Shown here in pieces: positions 6,975 to 15,418 of a stretch of 64,000 bases of DNA. Position numbers and translations under genes: made by a program. Below the pieces are notes generated by a model that did no database searches, was not told the origin of the DNA, and worked only from the letters and a program-made list of their open reading frames with translations. Position 1 is the first letter of the stretch; each line of letters begins with the position of its first letter. Source of the stretch: Ga0077536 sp943370145 (GTDB taxonomy: Bacteria > Pseudomonadota > Gammaproteobacteria > Ga0077536); NCBI GenBank assembly GCA_943370145.1, contig CALRPY020000005.1:42677-106676 (forward strand), in the 5' to 3' direction.

Positions 6975-8953
6975 GCACGCAACCGAACGTCACCGGCCAG
7001 GTCGATGCGAGCCGTCCGCCGCGGCTGCGCGACTGGACCGCGGCGCAGTTCGAGGAGAGCTACGACTGCGACCGTTTCACCGCGATGGTGCTGTCGAACC
7101 GGCTGCGCTACACCGTGCAGCACATGTCCACCGGGCTCGTCTACAGCGCGTTCTCGCCGATCATCCGCGATTGGTACGACTTCGCGATCACGATCTCCGG
7201 TCCGCCGGACATGGACTACCCGATGCCGGCCGTATCCTGCGCGCTGCTCGTGTTCCTCGGCACGATGGAGGATGCCGTGCGCAACACCGTGCAGGAATAC
7301 GGCGTGGAGAACCTCAAGCCCGGCGACGTGCTCATCTGCAACGACCCTTACCGCGTCGGCAACCACGTCAACGACACCTGCTTCATCCGCCCGGTGTTCC
7401 ATGACGGCAAGCCCATCGCCTTCGTGAACATCCGCGCGCACCAGCTCGACATGGGTGGCATCACGCCGGGCGGCTTCAGCGCCACCAAGGCGAACGTCTA
7501 CGAGAACGGCCTCGTGCTCGGCCCGATGCTGCTGTTCAGTGAAGACCGTCCGGTGCGCTCGACCTTCAGCCTGGTGTTCGACAACACCCGCTTCGCCGGC
7601 TTCCTGCAGCCTGACTTCATGACGATGGCCGAGCAGCTCAAGCTCGGCGAGCGGCTGGTGCTGGAGAGCATCGCGCGCTACGGCGACGCCGCGTTCCGCG
7701 GCACCGTGCGCTACTGCTGCGACGCCGCCGCTGAGACGATGGCCGACGCGATAGCGCGCATCCCGGACGGTGTGTACCGCTGCGAGGAGCCCATCGACGC
7801 CGACGGCGTCGGCGACGACGAGGAGATCGTGGTGCGCGCGACGATCAACAAGCGCGGCAGCCGGGTCGAGGTCGACCTGAGCGGCTCGTCGCGGCAGGCG
7901 CGGACCTGCATCAACGCCGGCCCGCTCGACGTCAAGACGGCCGTCGCGGCCTGCTTCAAGCTGCTGCTCGACAGGCACACGCCGTTCAGCTCGGGCGCCT
8001 ACCGGCCGATCGACATCGTGGTGCCGCCGGGCACCATCGCCTCCGCGATGCCGCCGGCCGGCGCGATCATGATCTACTGGGAGGTCACCACCGCGCTGCT
8101 GAATGCGATGCTGCGCGAACTCGGCGGCGTGCTCGGCGCCCAGGCCTTCGGCGGCGACTACGGCGTGGTCTGCGTGCACAACGCGCATGGCATCCATCCG
8201 GACGGACGGCCGTGGCAGAACATCGGCATCGTCGGCGCGGAGCACGGGCCGTGGGGCGCGGACAAGGATCACGACGGCGATTCCTACACGGTGCCCTACA
8301 TGGTCAACGGCCTCGATCCGGCGACCGAGGCAATGGAACAGGACGCGCCAGTGCTCCTGATGCGCAAGGAATACGTGGTCGACACCGCCGGCCCCGGCTA
8401 CAACCGCGGCGGCGCCGCAGTGCTCAAGGACGCGTACTGGGAAACGGCGGGCGAGCACTACAGCATTCCCATCCGCCTGAAGAAAGGCACCGGCAACGGC
8501 GTGCAGGGCGGCGGCACCGGCAAGGCCGGCGCCTGCTGGCTGTTCGAACCCGACGATCCCGTGCTCTCGCGGCACGGCCCGCTGCTGCCGGTGGACGACA
8601 GCGTCTACGCGCATTCGACACCGATCGCCGGCGTGCTGGACCCCGTGTCCAGGGCCATCGACCCGAACGGCGAATACTTCTACTTCGGGCGCAAGCCCGT
8701 GTGGCACACCCGCGCCGGCGCGGCGTCGCGCTACATCACCAACGCGGGCGGCGGCTTCGGCGACCCATTCACCCGCGAGCCGGCGCGAGTCCTCGCCGAC
8801 GTGCGCAACGGCTATATCAGCGTGGACGGCGCGCGTGCGATGTACGGCGTGGTGGTGACGGGCGATCCGGACCACGACCCGGAAGGCATCGCGGTCGACG
8901 AGGCGGCAACCGCGATGCTGCGCGAACGGCGGGTCACGACGCTCGCGCGTTGA
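6971..8953 (+). CDS. Hydantoinase/oxoprolinase family, B-type subunit
   Basis: 660 residues. It shows the HyuB pattern: a start region with RLRYTVQHMSTGLVYSAFSP, then LICNDPYRVGNHVNDT near residues 118-135, and the later NAGGGFGDPFTREPARVLADV close to the C-terminus. Start overlaps the HyuA-type stop (ATGA), so the two make one complex. The family member partners with the A subunit in ATP-dependent hydrolysis or carboxylation. Length is in the range of carboxylase B-type subunits and single hydantoinase subunits alike, so it does not decide between them. Confidence 0.9.
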   Translation: MSTQPNVTGQVDASRPPRLRDWTAAQFEESYDCDRFTAMVLSNRLRYTVQHMSTGLVYSAFSPIIRDWYDFAITISGPPDMDYPMPAVSCALLVFLGTMEDAVRNTVQEYGVENLKPGDVLICNDPYRVGNHVNDTCFIRPVFHDGKPIAFVNIRAHQLDMGGITPGGFSATKANVYENGLVLGPMLLFSEDRPVRSTFSLVFDNTRFAGFLQPDFMTMAEQLKLGERLVLESIARYGDAAFRGTVRYCCDAAAETMADAIARIPDGVYRCEEPIDADGVGDDEEIVVRATINKRGSRVEVDLSGSSRQARTCINAGPLDVKTAVAACFKLLLDRHTPFSSGAYRPIDIVVPPGTIASAMPPAGAIMIYWEVTTALLNAMLRELGGVLGAQAFGGDYGVVCVHNAHGIHPDGRPWQNIGIVGAEHGPWGADKDHDGDSYTVPYMVNGLDPATEAMEQDAPVLLMRKEYVVDTAGPGYNRGGAAVLKDAYWETAGEHYSIPIRLKKGTGNGVQGGGTGKAGACWLFEPDDPVLSRHGPLLPVDDSVYAHSTPIAGVLDPVSRAIDPNGEYFYFGRKPVWHTRAGAASRYITNAGGGFGDPFTREPARVLADVRNGYISVDGARAMYGVVVTGDPDHDPEGIAVDEAATAMLRERRVTTLAR

Positions 8954-8989
8954 GATGAACAGTGCGGGCGGCAGACCGCCCGCACGAGC

Positions 8990-10390
8990 TCACACCTGCG
9001 GAAAGCGCCGATGCCAGTGCGTCGCGCGCTGGAAAGCCCACCCGGCCTGCACCAGCAGCTGCTCGCCGAAGTTCGGCGCGACGAACTGGATCGCCACCGG
9101 CGTGCCGTCCGCCGTCTGTCCCCCGGGAAGGGTCAGCGTGGGGCTGCCGGAGAGGTCGAAGGGGCAGGTGTAGCGCAGGGCGCCGGCGAGGAGCTCCGGA
9201 TCCTCGCCCAGGGTCGCCATGCGTGCGGCGGTCGGCGCGGCGAAGGGCATCGCCGGGATCAGCAGCAGATCGACACCCTGGAACAGTGCATGCACGCGGC
9301 CGGAGAAGTCGGCGCGGCGCAGCGCCATCTTCTGGTAGTCCATCGCGCTCAGGCTCCTGCCGAGTTCGATGAGACCGGCAAGGCCCGGACCGTATTCGTC
9401 CTTGCGCGACGGATAGGTCGTCTCGTGCGCCACGGCGGTTTCCACCGCGCAGAGCGGGGCCCAGTCGGCCACGGCCTGCGTGGTGTCCGGAAACCCAATC
9501 TCGACGAGCATGGCGCCGAGTTCGCCGACAACGCGGATTGCGTCGAGCAGCGCGGCCTTCGTCGCGTCGTCGACGAAATCCACGGTCCACGCGCGGTCGA
9601 TGCCCACGCGCAAGCCGCGCAGGCCGCGCGTCATCAGGGCGAGATAGTCCGGCACCGGCACCTGGGCGGCCGTGGGGTCTTTGGGATCGGGGCCCGCGAT
9701 GGCGGCGAGGATGGCGCCCGCGTCGGCGGCGCTGCGCGTCATCGGGCCGATGTGGTCGAGCGAGGCGGCGAGTTCGAAGGCGCCATAGCGGCTGACGCGG
9801 CCCCAGGTCGGCTTCAGGCCCGTGATGCCGTTGGCCGCGGAAGGAAAGCGGATGGAGCCGCCGGTGTCCGTGCCCAGCGAACCGAAGCAGAGCCCGGCCG
9901 CCGTGGCCACGCCCGAACCGCTCGACGACGCGCCCGACCACAGGTTCTTGCCCCAGGGGTTAGTCGGTGGCGTGACGGCGGGATGGTGATCGGCGAAGGC
10001 GCCCTCTGTCTGCTGCAGCTTGCCGAGGATCACCGCGCCGGCCTCGCGCAGGCGGCGCACGGTGGTCGCGTCGTCGTCCGGACGGTAGTCGCGGTTCAAG
10101 GGCATGCCGTGCGAGGTCGGCACGCCGGCCGTCCACAACAGGTCCTTCACCGCGAGCGGCACGCCGTGCAGCGGCCCGCGCGCGACGCCCGCCGCGATTT
10201 CCTCGTCCGCGCGGCGCGCGTCGGCGAGCGCCTGGTCCGCCATCACCGAGACGTAGCTCTTCAATTGCGGGTCGACCGCCTCGATGCGCGCGAGCAGCGC
10301 GCGCGTGACCTCGAGCGACGAACGCTCGCGTGACTGGATCTGGCGTCCCACCGCCAGCAGTTCCATGTAATGAAGATCGGTGTCGGACAT
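8990..10390 (-). CDS. Amidase signature family enzyme
   Basis: 466 residues. The start MSDTDLHYMELL follows GGAGGGGAAC. The Ser-cisSer-Lys signature is visible: PLAVKDLLWTAG carries the lysine, GASSSGSG and GTDTGGSIRFPS carry the cis-serine and nucleophilic serine. The enzyme hydrolyses amides to acids and ammonia; close relatives act on small amides, on glutamyl-tRNA, or on allophanate. It converges with the HyuAB operon and lacks gatB/gatC neighbours, so a catabolic role, not tRNA amidation, is likely. Confidence 0.88.
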   Translation of the reverse strand: MSDTDLHYMELLAVGRQIQSRERSSLEVTRALLARIEAVDPQLKSYVSVMADQALADARRADEEIAAGVARGPLHGVPLAVKDLLWTAGVPTSHGMPLNRDYRPDDDATTVRRLREAGAVILGKLQQTEGAFADHHPAVTPPTNPWGKNLWSGASSSGSGVATAAGLCFGSLGTDTGGSIRFPSAANGITGLKPTWGRVSRYGAFELAASLDHIGPMTRSAADAGAILAAIAGPDPKDPTAAQVPVPDYLALMTRGLRGLRVGIDRAWTVDFVDDATKAALLDAIRVVGELGAMLVEIGFPDTTQAVADWAPLCAVETAVAHETTYPSRKDEYGPGLAGLIELGRSLSAMDYQKMALRRADFSGRVHALFQGVDLLLIPAMPFAAPTAARMATLGEDPELLAGALRYTCPFDLSGSPTLTLPGGQTADGTPVAIQFVAPNFGEQLLVQAGWAFQRATHWHRRFPQV

Positions 10391-10724
10391 GTTCCCCTCC
10401 TCTGTTGGTTCGATCCGCGCCCACGCCAAGCGTGGCCTGGGCGGCAAGGTTTTCATCCAATCATGAACGAACAGGGGCTGCCTGTGCGACTCGTGTCCGA
10501 ATGGCAGGACTGGCCCGCCCGCGCCCTGGCTTGCGCCTCAGCCGCCGCGCGGCTTGCCCGCGTGCGGGAGGCGCCAGGAACGGGACAGGGCGGGAAGCGG
10601 CTCATCGCCAGCCGCTCGCGGCGCCGATGCGGAACCGATCCCCGTGCCTGTTCGAATCATCCTGCGCCAGTGACGTGAATGGGGAAGCGGCCGGGCCGGC
10701 GTGTCGTCGGGACCGAAGCGCCGT
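10391..10724. other. Intergenic region, nothing recognised
   Basis: 334 bases between two minus-strand genes (thioesterase upstream of the amidase). I see no credible gene, RNA or strong hairpin with a T-run. It must hold the end of the thioesterase transcript and the promoter of the amidase unless both are read through. Confidence 0.4.
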
Positions 10725-11639
10725 TCAAGCCTTGCGCACGTGGGTGCTCATCGCTTCCAGCACACGCCGCCCACCGATGCCCGTGATGACGGTGCGCACC
10801 ACCGCGGTATTGCGGCCGCGATGCTCGACGCGTGCGTTGGCTTCAATTTCGTCACCCTCACCGGGGCTCATGAACCACGCCGAGATGCCGGACACCGCCC
10901 AGCCGGCCGGCAGCGCAGCGCCGGCGGTAACGATGGCCATGCCCATCTGCAGGCCGCCCTGCATGTGGCCGACACGGTTGCCGATGTGCGCGCCGTTGGC
11001 CGTGCGACAGCGCGCGCCGTCGGGAGTGGCCACCGGCAGCAGCCCCCAGAAGTGCTTGAGAAAGCCGCGCGCGCGACCGGCGGCCTCGATCGCGCGCTCA
11101 GCACGAGCAAGCACCTCGCGTTCCTGCGCCGAGAGTTCATGCTCTTCCAGTGGCATCGCAGCGGCATGCACCGCATCCACGATCGGGTGCATCGTGCGCC
11201 CCGGCGGGGGATTCATCACCATGAACGCGCCGCTGCCGAACAGCAGCGGCCTGCCATTGGCCGTCAACGTGCCGCGGCTCAGACCCTGGCAGCTGTCGGC
11301 GCCGTCGATGAAGGCCTCGAACTCGCCGATGCCCTCGAGCGCACCGACCAGGGGTTCGCCGGTGAACTGCAGCGTGAGGCTCACGGTTGCAAGTCGCTGC
11401 TCGGGCGAGAGCCTGGCGCGCACGACGCTCGCCATCGCGACGTCCGCGAGCAGACTCACCGCGCCGATGTCCGCCTGCCCGTGCTCGTCCTCGCAATGGG
11501 CGCCTTCATCCATCACCACGCGTACGCAGGCGGGCGTGATGGACGGAAAGCGCACGCCCAGGAAGTTGCCGGAATAGGTGAAGCCGGGCGTGCGGTCGAG
11601 GGCAAGCGCGGTGAGGACGCGGCGACGAAGATCTGTCAT
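10725..11639 (-). CDS. Double-hotdog thioesterase (PaaI-like)
   Basis: 304 residues; two hotdog domains in tandem, the first with GAVSLLADVAMASV (about residues 66-79) and the second with NRVGHMQGGLQMGMAIV, which is the usual HGG-type catalytic helix region of PaaI thioesterases. Start MTDLRRRVL chosen at 11639; the six upstream residues in frame are unlikely to be part of it. It should hydrolyse an acyl-CoA released by the surrounding catabolic genes. Chain-length preference cannot be read. Confidence 0.82.
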   Translation of the reverse strand: MTDLRRRVLTALALDRTPGFTYSGNFLGVRFPSITPACVRVVMDEGAHCEDEHGQADIGAVSLLADVAMASVVRARLSPEQRLATVSLTLQFTGEPLVGALEGIGEFEAFIDGADSCQGLSRGTLTANGRPLLFGSGAFMVMNPPPGRTMHPIVDAVHAAAMPLEEHELSAQEREVLARAERAIEAAGRARGFLKHFWGLLPVATPDGARCRTANGAHIGNRVGHMQGGLQMGMAIVTAGAALPAGWAVSGISAWFMSPGEGDEIEANARVEHRGRNTAVVRTVITGIGGRRVLEAMSTHVRKA

Positions 11640-11702
11640 GGCGTGAATTGCTGGCAAGGGGCCAAAGGATAGCGTCTGTGCGCCGGCGGCTGCATGTGCC
11701 GG

Positions 11703-11757
11703 CCCTCACCCGCCGGCATTCGCCGTCGACCTCTCCCGCACGCGGGAGAGGTGAAGC
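11703..11757. repeat. CCCTCACCCGCCGGC...GGGAGAGGTGAAG repeat
   Basis: A repeat unit starting CCCTCACCCGCCGGC and ending in CTCTCCCGCACGCGGGAGAGG, a hairpin. Copies lie at 52696-52749, 53840-53891 and 63625-63677. Common intergenic element type in proteobacteria. Confidence 0.75.
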
Positions 11758-11796
11758 CTGCCCAAATTTCACAGCAAGCTATGCACGCGTACCGCA

Positions 11797-11823
11797 AGTT
11801 GCGCTGACGCAGGAAGCGCAACG
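11797..11823. repeat. TTGCGC-TGACGCAGGAA-GCGCAA hairpin
   Basis: Six-base arms TTGCGC (11799-11804) and GCGCAA (11816-11821) around TGACGCAGGAA. Same core as the inverted pair at 913-996. No T-run, so probably a repeat and not a terminator. Confidence 0.6.
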
Positions 11824-11966
11824 CGTGGCGCCGACAGCGACCACCGCGCACGGTGCTTGCGCTGGCTTTGGTGCCGGCGCCACGGGACGCTTGCGTCGAA
11901 TGGCGGTATCTGCGCTCGAGCACAAAGAATGAGGGCAGTATCACCCTGCGTCCACCACAACCTTGC

Positions 11967-13283
11967 TCACTGGCGCTTCCACGACCAGCCCACCATCACC
12001 GCATCGACGTGCGCCTCCAGCCGCTCGTGGCCACCGATGCCGAGCAGCGCGGTGGCGGACGGGCCGCGGTAGTCTGGCGCGATGTAACGGTTGTAGCCCA
12101 TGTGGAACTCGTTGCCATTGCTCGGGCGCCACGTGAAGCCCAAGGCGACCTGGTGCTCGGCGTTAGGCGTGAGCATGTTCATCGTCACCGAATTGATCCC
12201 GGAATCGCGCTGCGTCTGCGGGCCATAGGCATAACCGAAGCGCAGCGTGAAGGCATCGCTCCAGTCGTACACGAAGGCCGTGCGGAAGTTGTCCTGGTTC
12301 TGCCAGTTGAAGCCGGTACCGGTGCTCGTCCCGAGCGCGTTGTTGACCGGGTCGAGCAGGGTGTTCAGCACGCCGTTGCCGGTTGCCGGCACGTCGCCGA
12401 AGTTGATCCGCTGGTAATCGAAGGTCCAGGTGAGATCGCGGAACGCGCGCCACGCGATGCCCACCGAGTAGTTCTCCGGAATGTCGAGCTGGCCATCGGC
12501 GATGAGGCCGTCGTACTGCTCGAATTCGTCCATGTAGATACGGCTCGCCCACGCCGCGCCAAGCGTGACACCCGGCAGCATCTGGCCCAGCCAGCCCACC
12601 CGGATGCCTGCGCCCAGCGCCCAGTCCCAGCCGCGGTTCGTGAGATCGGTGGGCGCCTTGGAGAACGGTGCAAAGGCCTGGAAGCCGTAGGCCTCGAAGC
12701 GCTGCACGGTGATGAGCGGCGCGACACCGATGGTGTGTCCGGGCATCACCTCGTACGCGAAACCGGGCGCCGTGATGAGCTGGATGATGTCGAGGCCCAA
12801 CTTGTCGCAACCGAGCAGGAAGTTCGCCGGTTTGTTGCCGCACGCGCCGGGCGCGAGATTCGAGCCGGGCACGCCGTTGTTCTCGCGATATTCAGTGTTG
12901 AGTCCACCGTTGCCGTAGATCGTCACGCCCCATGCAAGGCGATCGTTGACACGCCGGCTGAAGGCGCCCTCCGGCAGCACGAAGAATTCGTTGTCGCTGT
13001 TGGAGGTCATGTCGTAGACGGAGTTCGAGCCCGTGCGCTTCACGCGGGCGTGGGGCATGAAGAACTCACCGCCGATGTCCACACGATTGCCGGCCGCCAG
13101 CCACTTCGCCGGATTCGAGGCGCCCGCAAAGGCGTCCTCGGCAAAGGCCGTGGTGGCGCCGCCCATGTGGCGGGCCGTCGGGCCGTAGGCCATCGCGAAG
13201 TAACCGCCGGCCGCGTGCACGGTGGCGCTGGCCAGACTGAGGCAGATGGCCAGCGTGGTTCTAATGTGTTTTCCAGATTTCAT
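11967..13283 (-). CDS. Outer-membrane channel, FadL/OmpP1 family
   Basis: 438 residues. A signal peptide of about 24 residues (charged MKSGKHIR, hydrophobic stretch, ATVHA cleavage) leads to the mature AGGYFAMAYGP N-terminus that fits the FadL hatch. NPAKWLAAGNRVDI (about 57-70) matches the family's conserved NPA segment. The C-terminus ends in strands with a terminal ...VGWSWKRQ. The family takes up long-chain fatty acids or hydrophobic aromatic compounds through the outer membrane. Placement next to the thioesterase and amidase fits import of a hydrophobic substrate. The start at 13283 is preferred: the long N-terminal extension of the open frame is just the repeat array read as protein. 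Confidence 0.88.
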   Translation of the reverse strand: MKSGKHIRTTLAICLSLASATVHAAGGYFAMAYGPTARHMGGATTAFAEDAFAGASNPAKWLAAGNRVDIGGEFFMPHARVKRTGSNSVYDMTSNSDNEFFVLPEGAFSRRVNDRLAWGVTIYGNGGLNTEYRENNGVPGSNLAPGACGNKPANFLLGCDKLGLDIIQLITAPGFAYEVMPGHTIGVAPLITVQRFEAYGFQAFAPFSKAPTDLTNRGWDWALGAGIRVGWLGQMLPGVTLGAAWASRIYMDEFEQYDGLIADGQLDIPENYSVGIAWRAFRDLTWTFDYQRINFGDVPATGNGVLNTLLDPVNNALGTSTGTGFNWQNQDNFRTAFVYDWSDAFTLRFGYAYGPQTQRDSGINSVTMNMLTPNAEHQVALGFTWRPSNGNEFHMGYNRYIAPDYRGPSATALLGIGGHERLEAHVDAVMVGWSWKRQ

Positions 13284-13389
13284 GCGCAGCTTGCTGATTT
13301 GATTTTGTAAATAGTACAACGCAAGCGACACCAAGGAGCACCGGACTGTTTCCCTCATCTGGATGACATTCTTCTTCGCGCGCGTCGGT

Positions 13390-13915
13390 ATGCGGGTACG
13401 CGGGTACGGGACACCCACGGGTACGCGGGTACGGGACACCCACGGGTACGGGCGGGCGGGTACCCGGGCGGGTACGCGCGGGCGGGTACGGGACACCCCG
13501 GGCGGGTACGGGACACCCACTGGGCGGGTACGGGACACCCACGGGTACGGGCGGGCGGGTACGGGACACCCACCGAAACTCGCATCGGGCGGGCATCGAA
13601 TTGGGTGGGTGTCCCATGTCACCTCCCATGTCACCTTGGAGCGCGTCCGCCACAGCAAGCTCGGGCATGTCGAACGCCTGCTGTATCTGGCGATGCGGGT
13701 ACGGGACGCCCACGGGTACGGGCGGGTACGCGGGTACGCGGGTACGGGACACCCACCGAAACTCGCATTGCCCGGGCCTCGTACGCGGGTACGGGACACC
13801 CACCGAAACTCGCATTGCCCGGGCCTCGAATTGGGTGGGTGTCCCATGTCACCCGCCCGAATTGGGTGGGTGTCCCATGTCACCTGCGAATTGGGTGGGT
13901 GTCCCATGTCACCTT
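13390..13915. repeat. Dense GGTGGGTGTCCC repeat array
   Basis: About 530 bases made of three mixed units: about eight copies of CGGGTACGGGACACCC, three of ACACCCACCGAAACTCGCAT, and four of GAATTGGGTGGGTGTCCCAT (for example near 13596, 13828, 13858 and 13888). The first two carry the reverse complement of the third, so the array is a mass of inverted and direct repeats. Single copies of the same core occur at 27978, 28180, 28217 and 28270. It is not a CRISPR: there are no equal spacers. No gene is credible inside it. Confidence 0.85.
13632..13692. repeat. Duplicated unit, copy 1
   Basis: About 60 bases starting CACCTTGGAGCGCGTCCGC and ending CTGTATCTGGCG. The same unit recurs at 13911-13971 with two base changes. 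Both would encode LERVRxSKLGxVERLLYLA in one frame. Copy 1 is followed at once by array sequence. Confidence 0.8.
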
Positions 13916-13971
13916 GGAGCGCGTCCGCGACAGCAAGCTCGGGCAGGTCGAACGCCTGCTGTATCTGGCGC
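13911..13971. repeat. Duplicated unit, copy 2
   Basis: Second copy of the unit at 13632-13692. It continues into unique sequence (CAGTTCGTCCCC...) toward the YchJ gene, so it may be the ancestral copy: the remnant of a coding sequence through which the array was amplified. I cannot name the parent gene. Confidence 0.7.
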
Positions 13972-14061
13972 AGTTCGTCCCCGGTGGCGTCGCGCAGTGG
14001 CCTGCACGCGGGCCGGCAAGTTCCCCCCTATGCCCGGCGCGCTGTTTGAATCACCATCCCA

Positions 14062-14502
14062 ATGATGAAGACAAACAGACACGACGCCTGCCCGTGCGGG
14101 AGCGGCCGATCCTTCGCCGGGTGTTGTGAACCCTATCTCGACCACGCGGACAATCCGCCTACCGCCGAAGCGCTGATGCGCTCCCGCTACACCGCCTATA
14201 CGCTGGGTCGGCTGGACTACGTGAGCGCCACCTGGCACCCGAAGACATGCCCGTCCGCTCTGCAGCCGGCAGCCGGACTTCGCTGGCTCGGCCTCCAGAT
14301 CAGGCGGGTCGAAGCTGGCGGGGAGGAAGCTGGCGGGGAGAACGATGTCACCGGCATCGTCGAGTTCGTCGCCCGCAGCAAGCTAGGCGGGCGGGCCGAG
14401 CGCCTGCACGAGACGAGCACGTTCGAGCGCGTGGACGGACGCTGGATGTACTGCCACGGGGAGTTGCGCGGCGAGCCACGCTTCGCTCCGCCGCGCGGAT
14501 AA
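14062..14502 (+). CDS. YchJ family SEC-C motif protein
   Basis: 146 residues. The N-terminus has the SEC-C zinc motif CPCGSGRSFAGCC (residues 10-22), and TAEALMRSRYTAYTLGRLDYV is the YchJ/UPF0225 hallmark, followed by an NTF2-like beta domain ending CHGELRG. Two adjacent ATGs can start it. The in vivo role of YchJ proteins is not settled. The gene stands alone between the repeat array and a frameshifted glutathione transferase. A short internal doubling (GGEEAGGE, residues 86-93) looks like a small local duplication. Confidence 0.88.
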   Translation: MMKTNRHDACPCGSGRSFAGCCEPYLDHADNPPTAEALMRSRYTAYTLGRLDYVSATWHPKTCPSALQPAAGLRWLGLQIRRVEAGGEEAGGENDVTGIVEFVARSKLGGRAERLHETSTFERVDGRWMYCHGELRGEPRFAPPRG

Positions 14503-14584
14503 GGGACAGCCATCGAAAATCGCGCCGCCTGCACATCCGATTCGACAGGCGTCCCGAGTCGCACGCCGCAGCGCGCTTTGTCGG

Positions 14585-15180
14585 CTAATCCAGGATCCCG
14601 ACGAACCCCGGCAACGCCTGCACGCGCGCCATCCAACGGCGGATGGCCGGAAGTCGTCCAGGCTCACGTCGCCGTCGCCGCACTGCGCGAGCGCGGGGTA
14701 TGGTGCGACGTCCGCCACGGTGGGATGGTCGAGCGCGATCCACTCCCGGTCGTGCAGTCTTTGCACGTACAGGCGCAGTGCCCTTGCCGTGTTCTCCGCC
14801 ACCGCCTCCGCATTGACGCACAACCACGGAAAGAGCTTCTTCAGGCGCGCGTCATAAGGTCCCAACCGGATCTCGTACGCAGCGGCGGACAACCAGCCGT
14901 TCACGATCGCCTCGTCGTCGATATCGGTTGGCATCCACCGCGTGCCGCCGTACCTGCGCGCGAGCCAGATCAGGATCGCGTGTGAATCACGGATGACCAG
15001 ATCGCCACATACCAGCACCGGCAATTGCCCGAACGGATTGAGGGCGAGGAAGTCGGGCGTCTGGTGCTCACCCTGCAGAAGGTCGATGGGCTTGCGGGTG
15101 TATTCCACGCCGAGCAGCGAGCAGAGCAGGCGCACCTTGTAGCAGTTCAGTGCGAGCGGCATGTTGTAGAGCGTAATCAT
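14585..15180 (-). pseudogene. Glutathione S-transferase, frameshifted near the C-terminus
   Basis: The first 170 or so residues read as a GST: thioredoxin-like N-domain (MITLYNMPLALNCYKVRLL, then NPFGQLPVLV and SHAILIWLA), then an all-helical C-domain with TVADVAPYPAL. After VSLDDF the frame breaks; the expected ending PAIRRWMARVQALPGFVGILD lies in the next frame and stops at 14585. A single missing C in the TTCCGG stretch near 14668 explains it. Read with one added C the gene would be about 198 residues, normal for the family. Could be a real decay or a sequencing slip in a short C run. Confidence 0.8.
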
Positions 15181-15418
15181 GCGCGATGCCTCCCGAGGGT
15201 GACGGCGGTGACAACGCGGCTGTTGCCATATCGGGCAGCATGTTGGGTCCGGTGCGACGCCGCCGGAGGATCGCGCGAAAAGGTGCACTGCAATAACCCC
15301 CGGTGCCGCCAACAGGCGTTTTATACTGGCCGCGCGACGGTCGCGCTATCGCATTACTCGCGATTCTGCAGCGCGGGTCTGCCTTACAGTCACCCTGCAC
15401 CCGCCGAGGAGGCCACCG

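Noticed and set aside
6890..8875. Long minus-strand frame antisense to the HyuB-type gene
   Set aside because: It is a shadow of the real gene: repetitive HVH/RRR composition and no recognisable domain.
11853..13310. Long plus-strand frame antisense to the FadL-type gene
   Set aside because: Arginine-rich, histidine-rich and valine-rich pseudo-sequence typical of the antisense of a high-GC gene; no ribosome site.
13284..13907. Long N-terminal extension of the FadL-type gene
   Set aside because: The extension is the repeat array read as protein; a proper signal peptide with a start at 13283 is present.
13390..13915. Possible CRISPR array
   Set aside because: The repeats are not separated by equal unique spacers, include inverted copies, and no cas gene is present.
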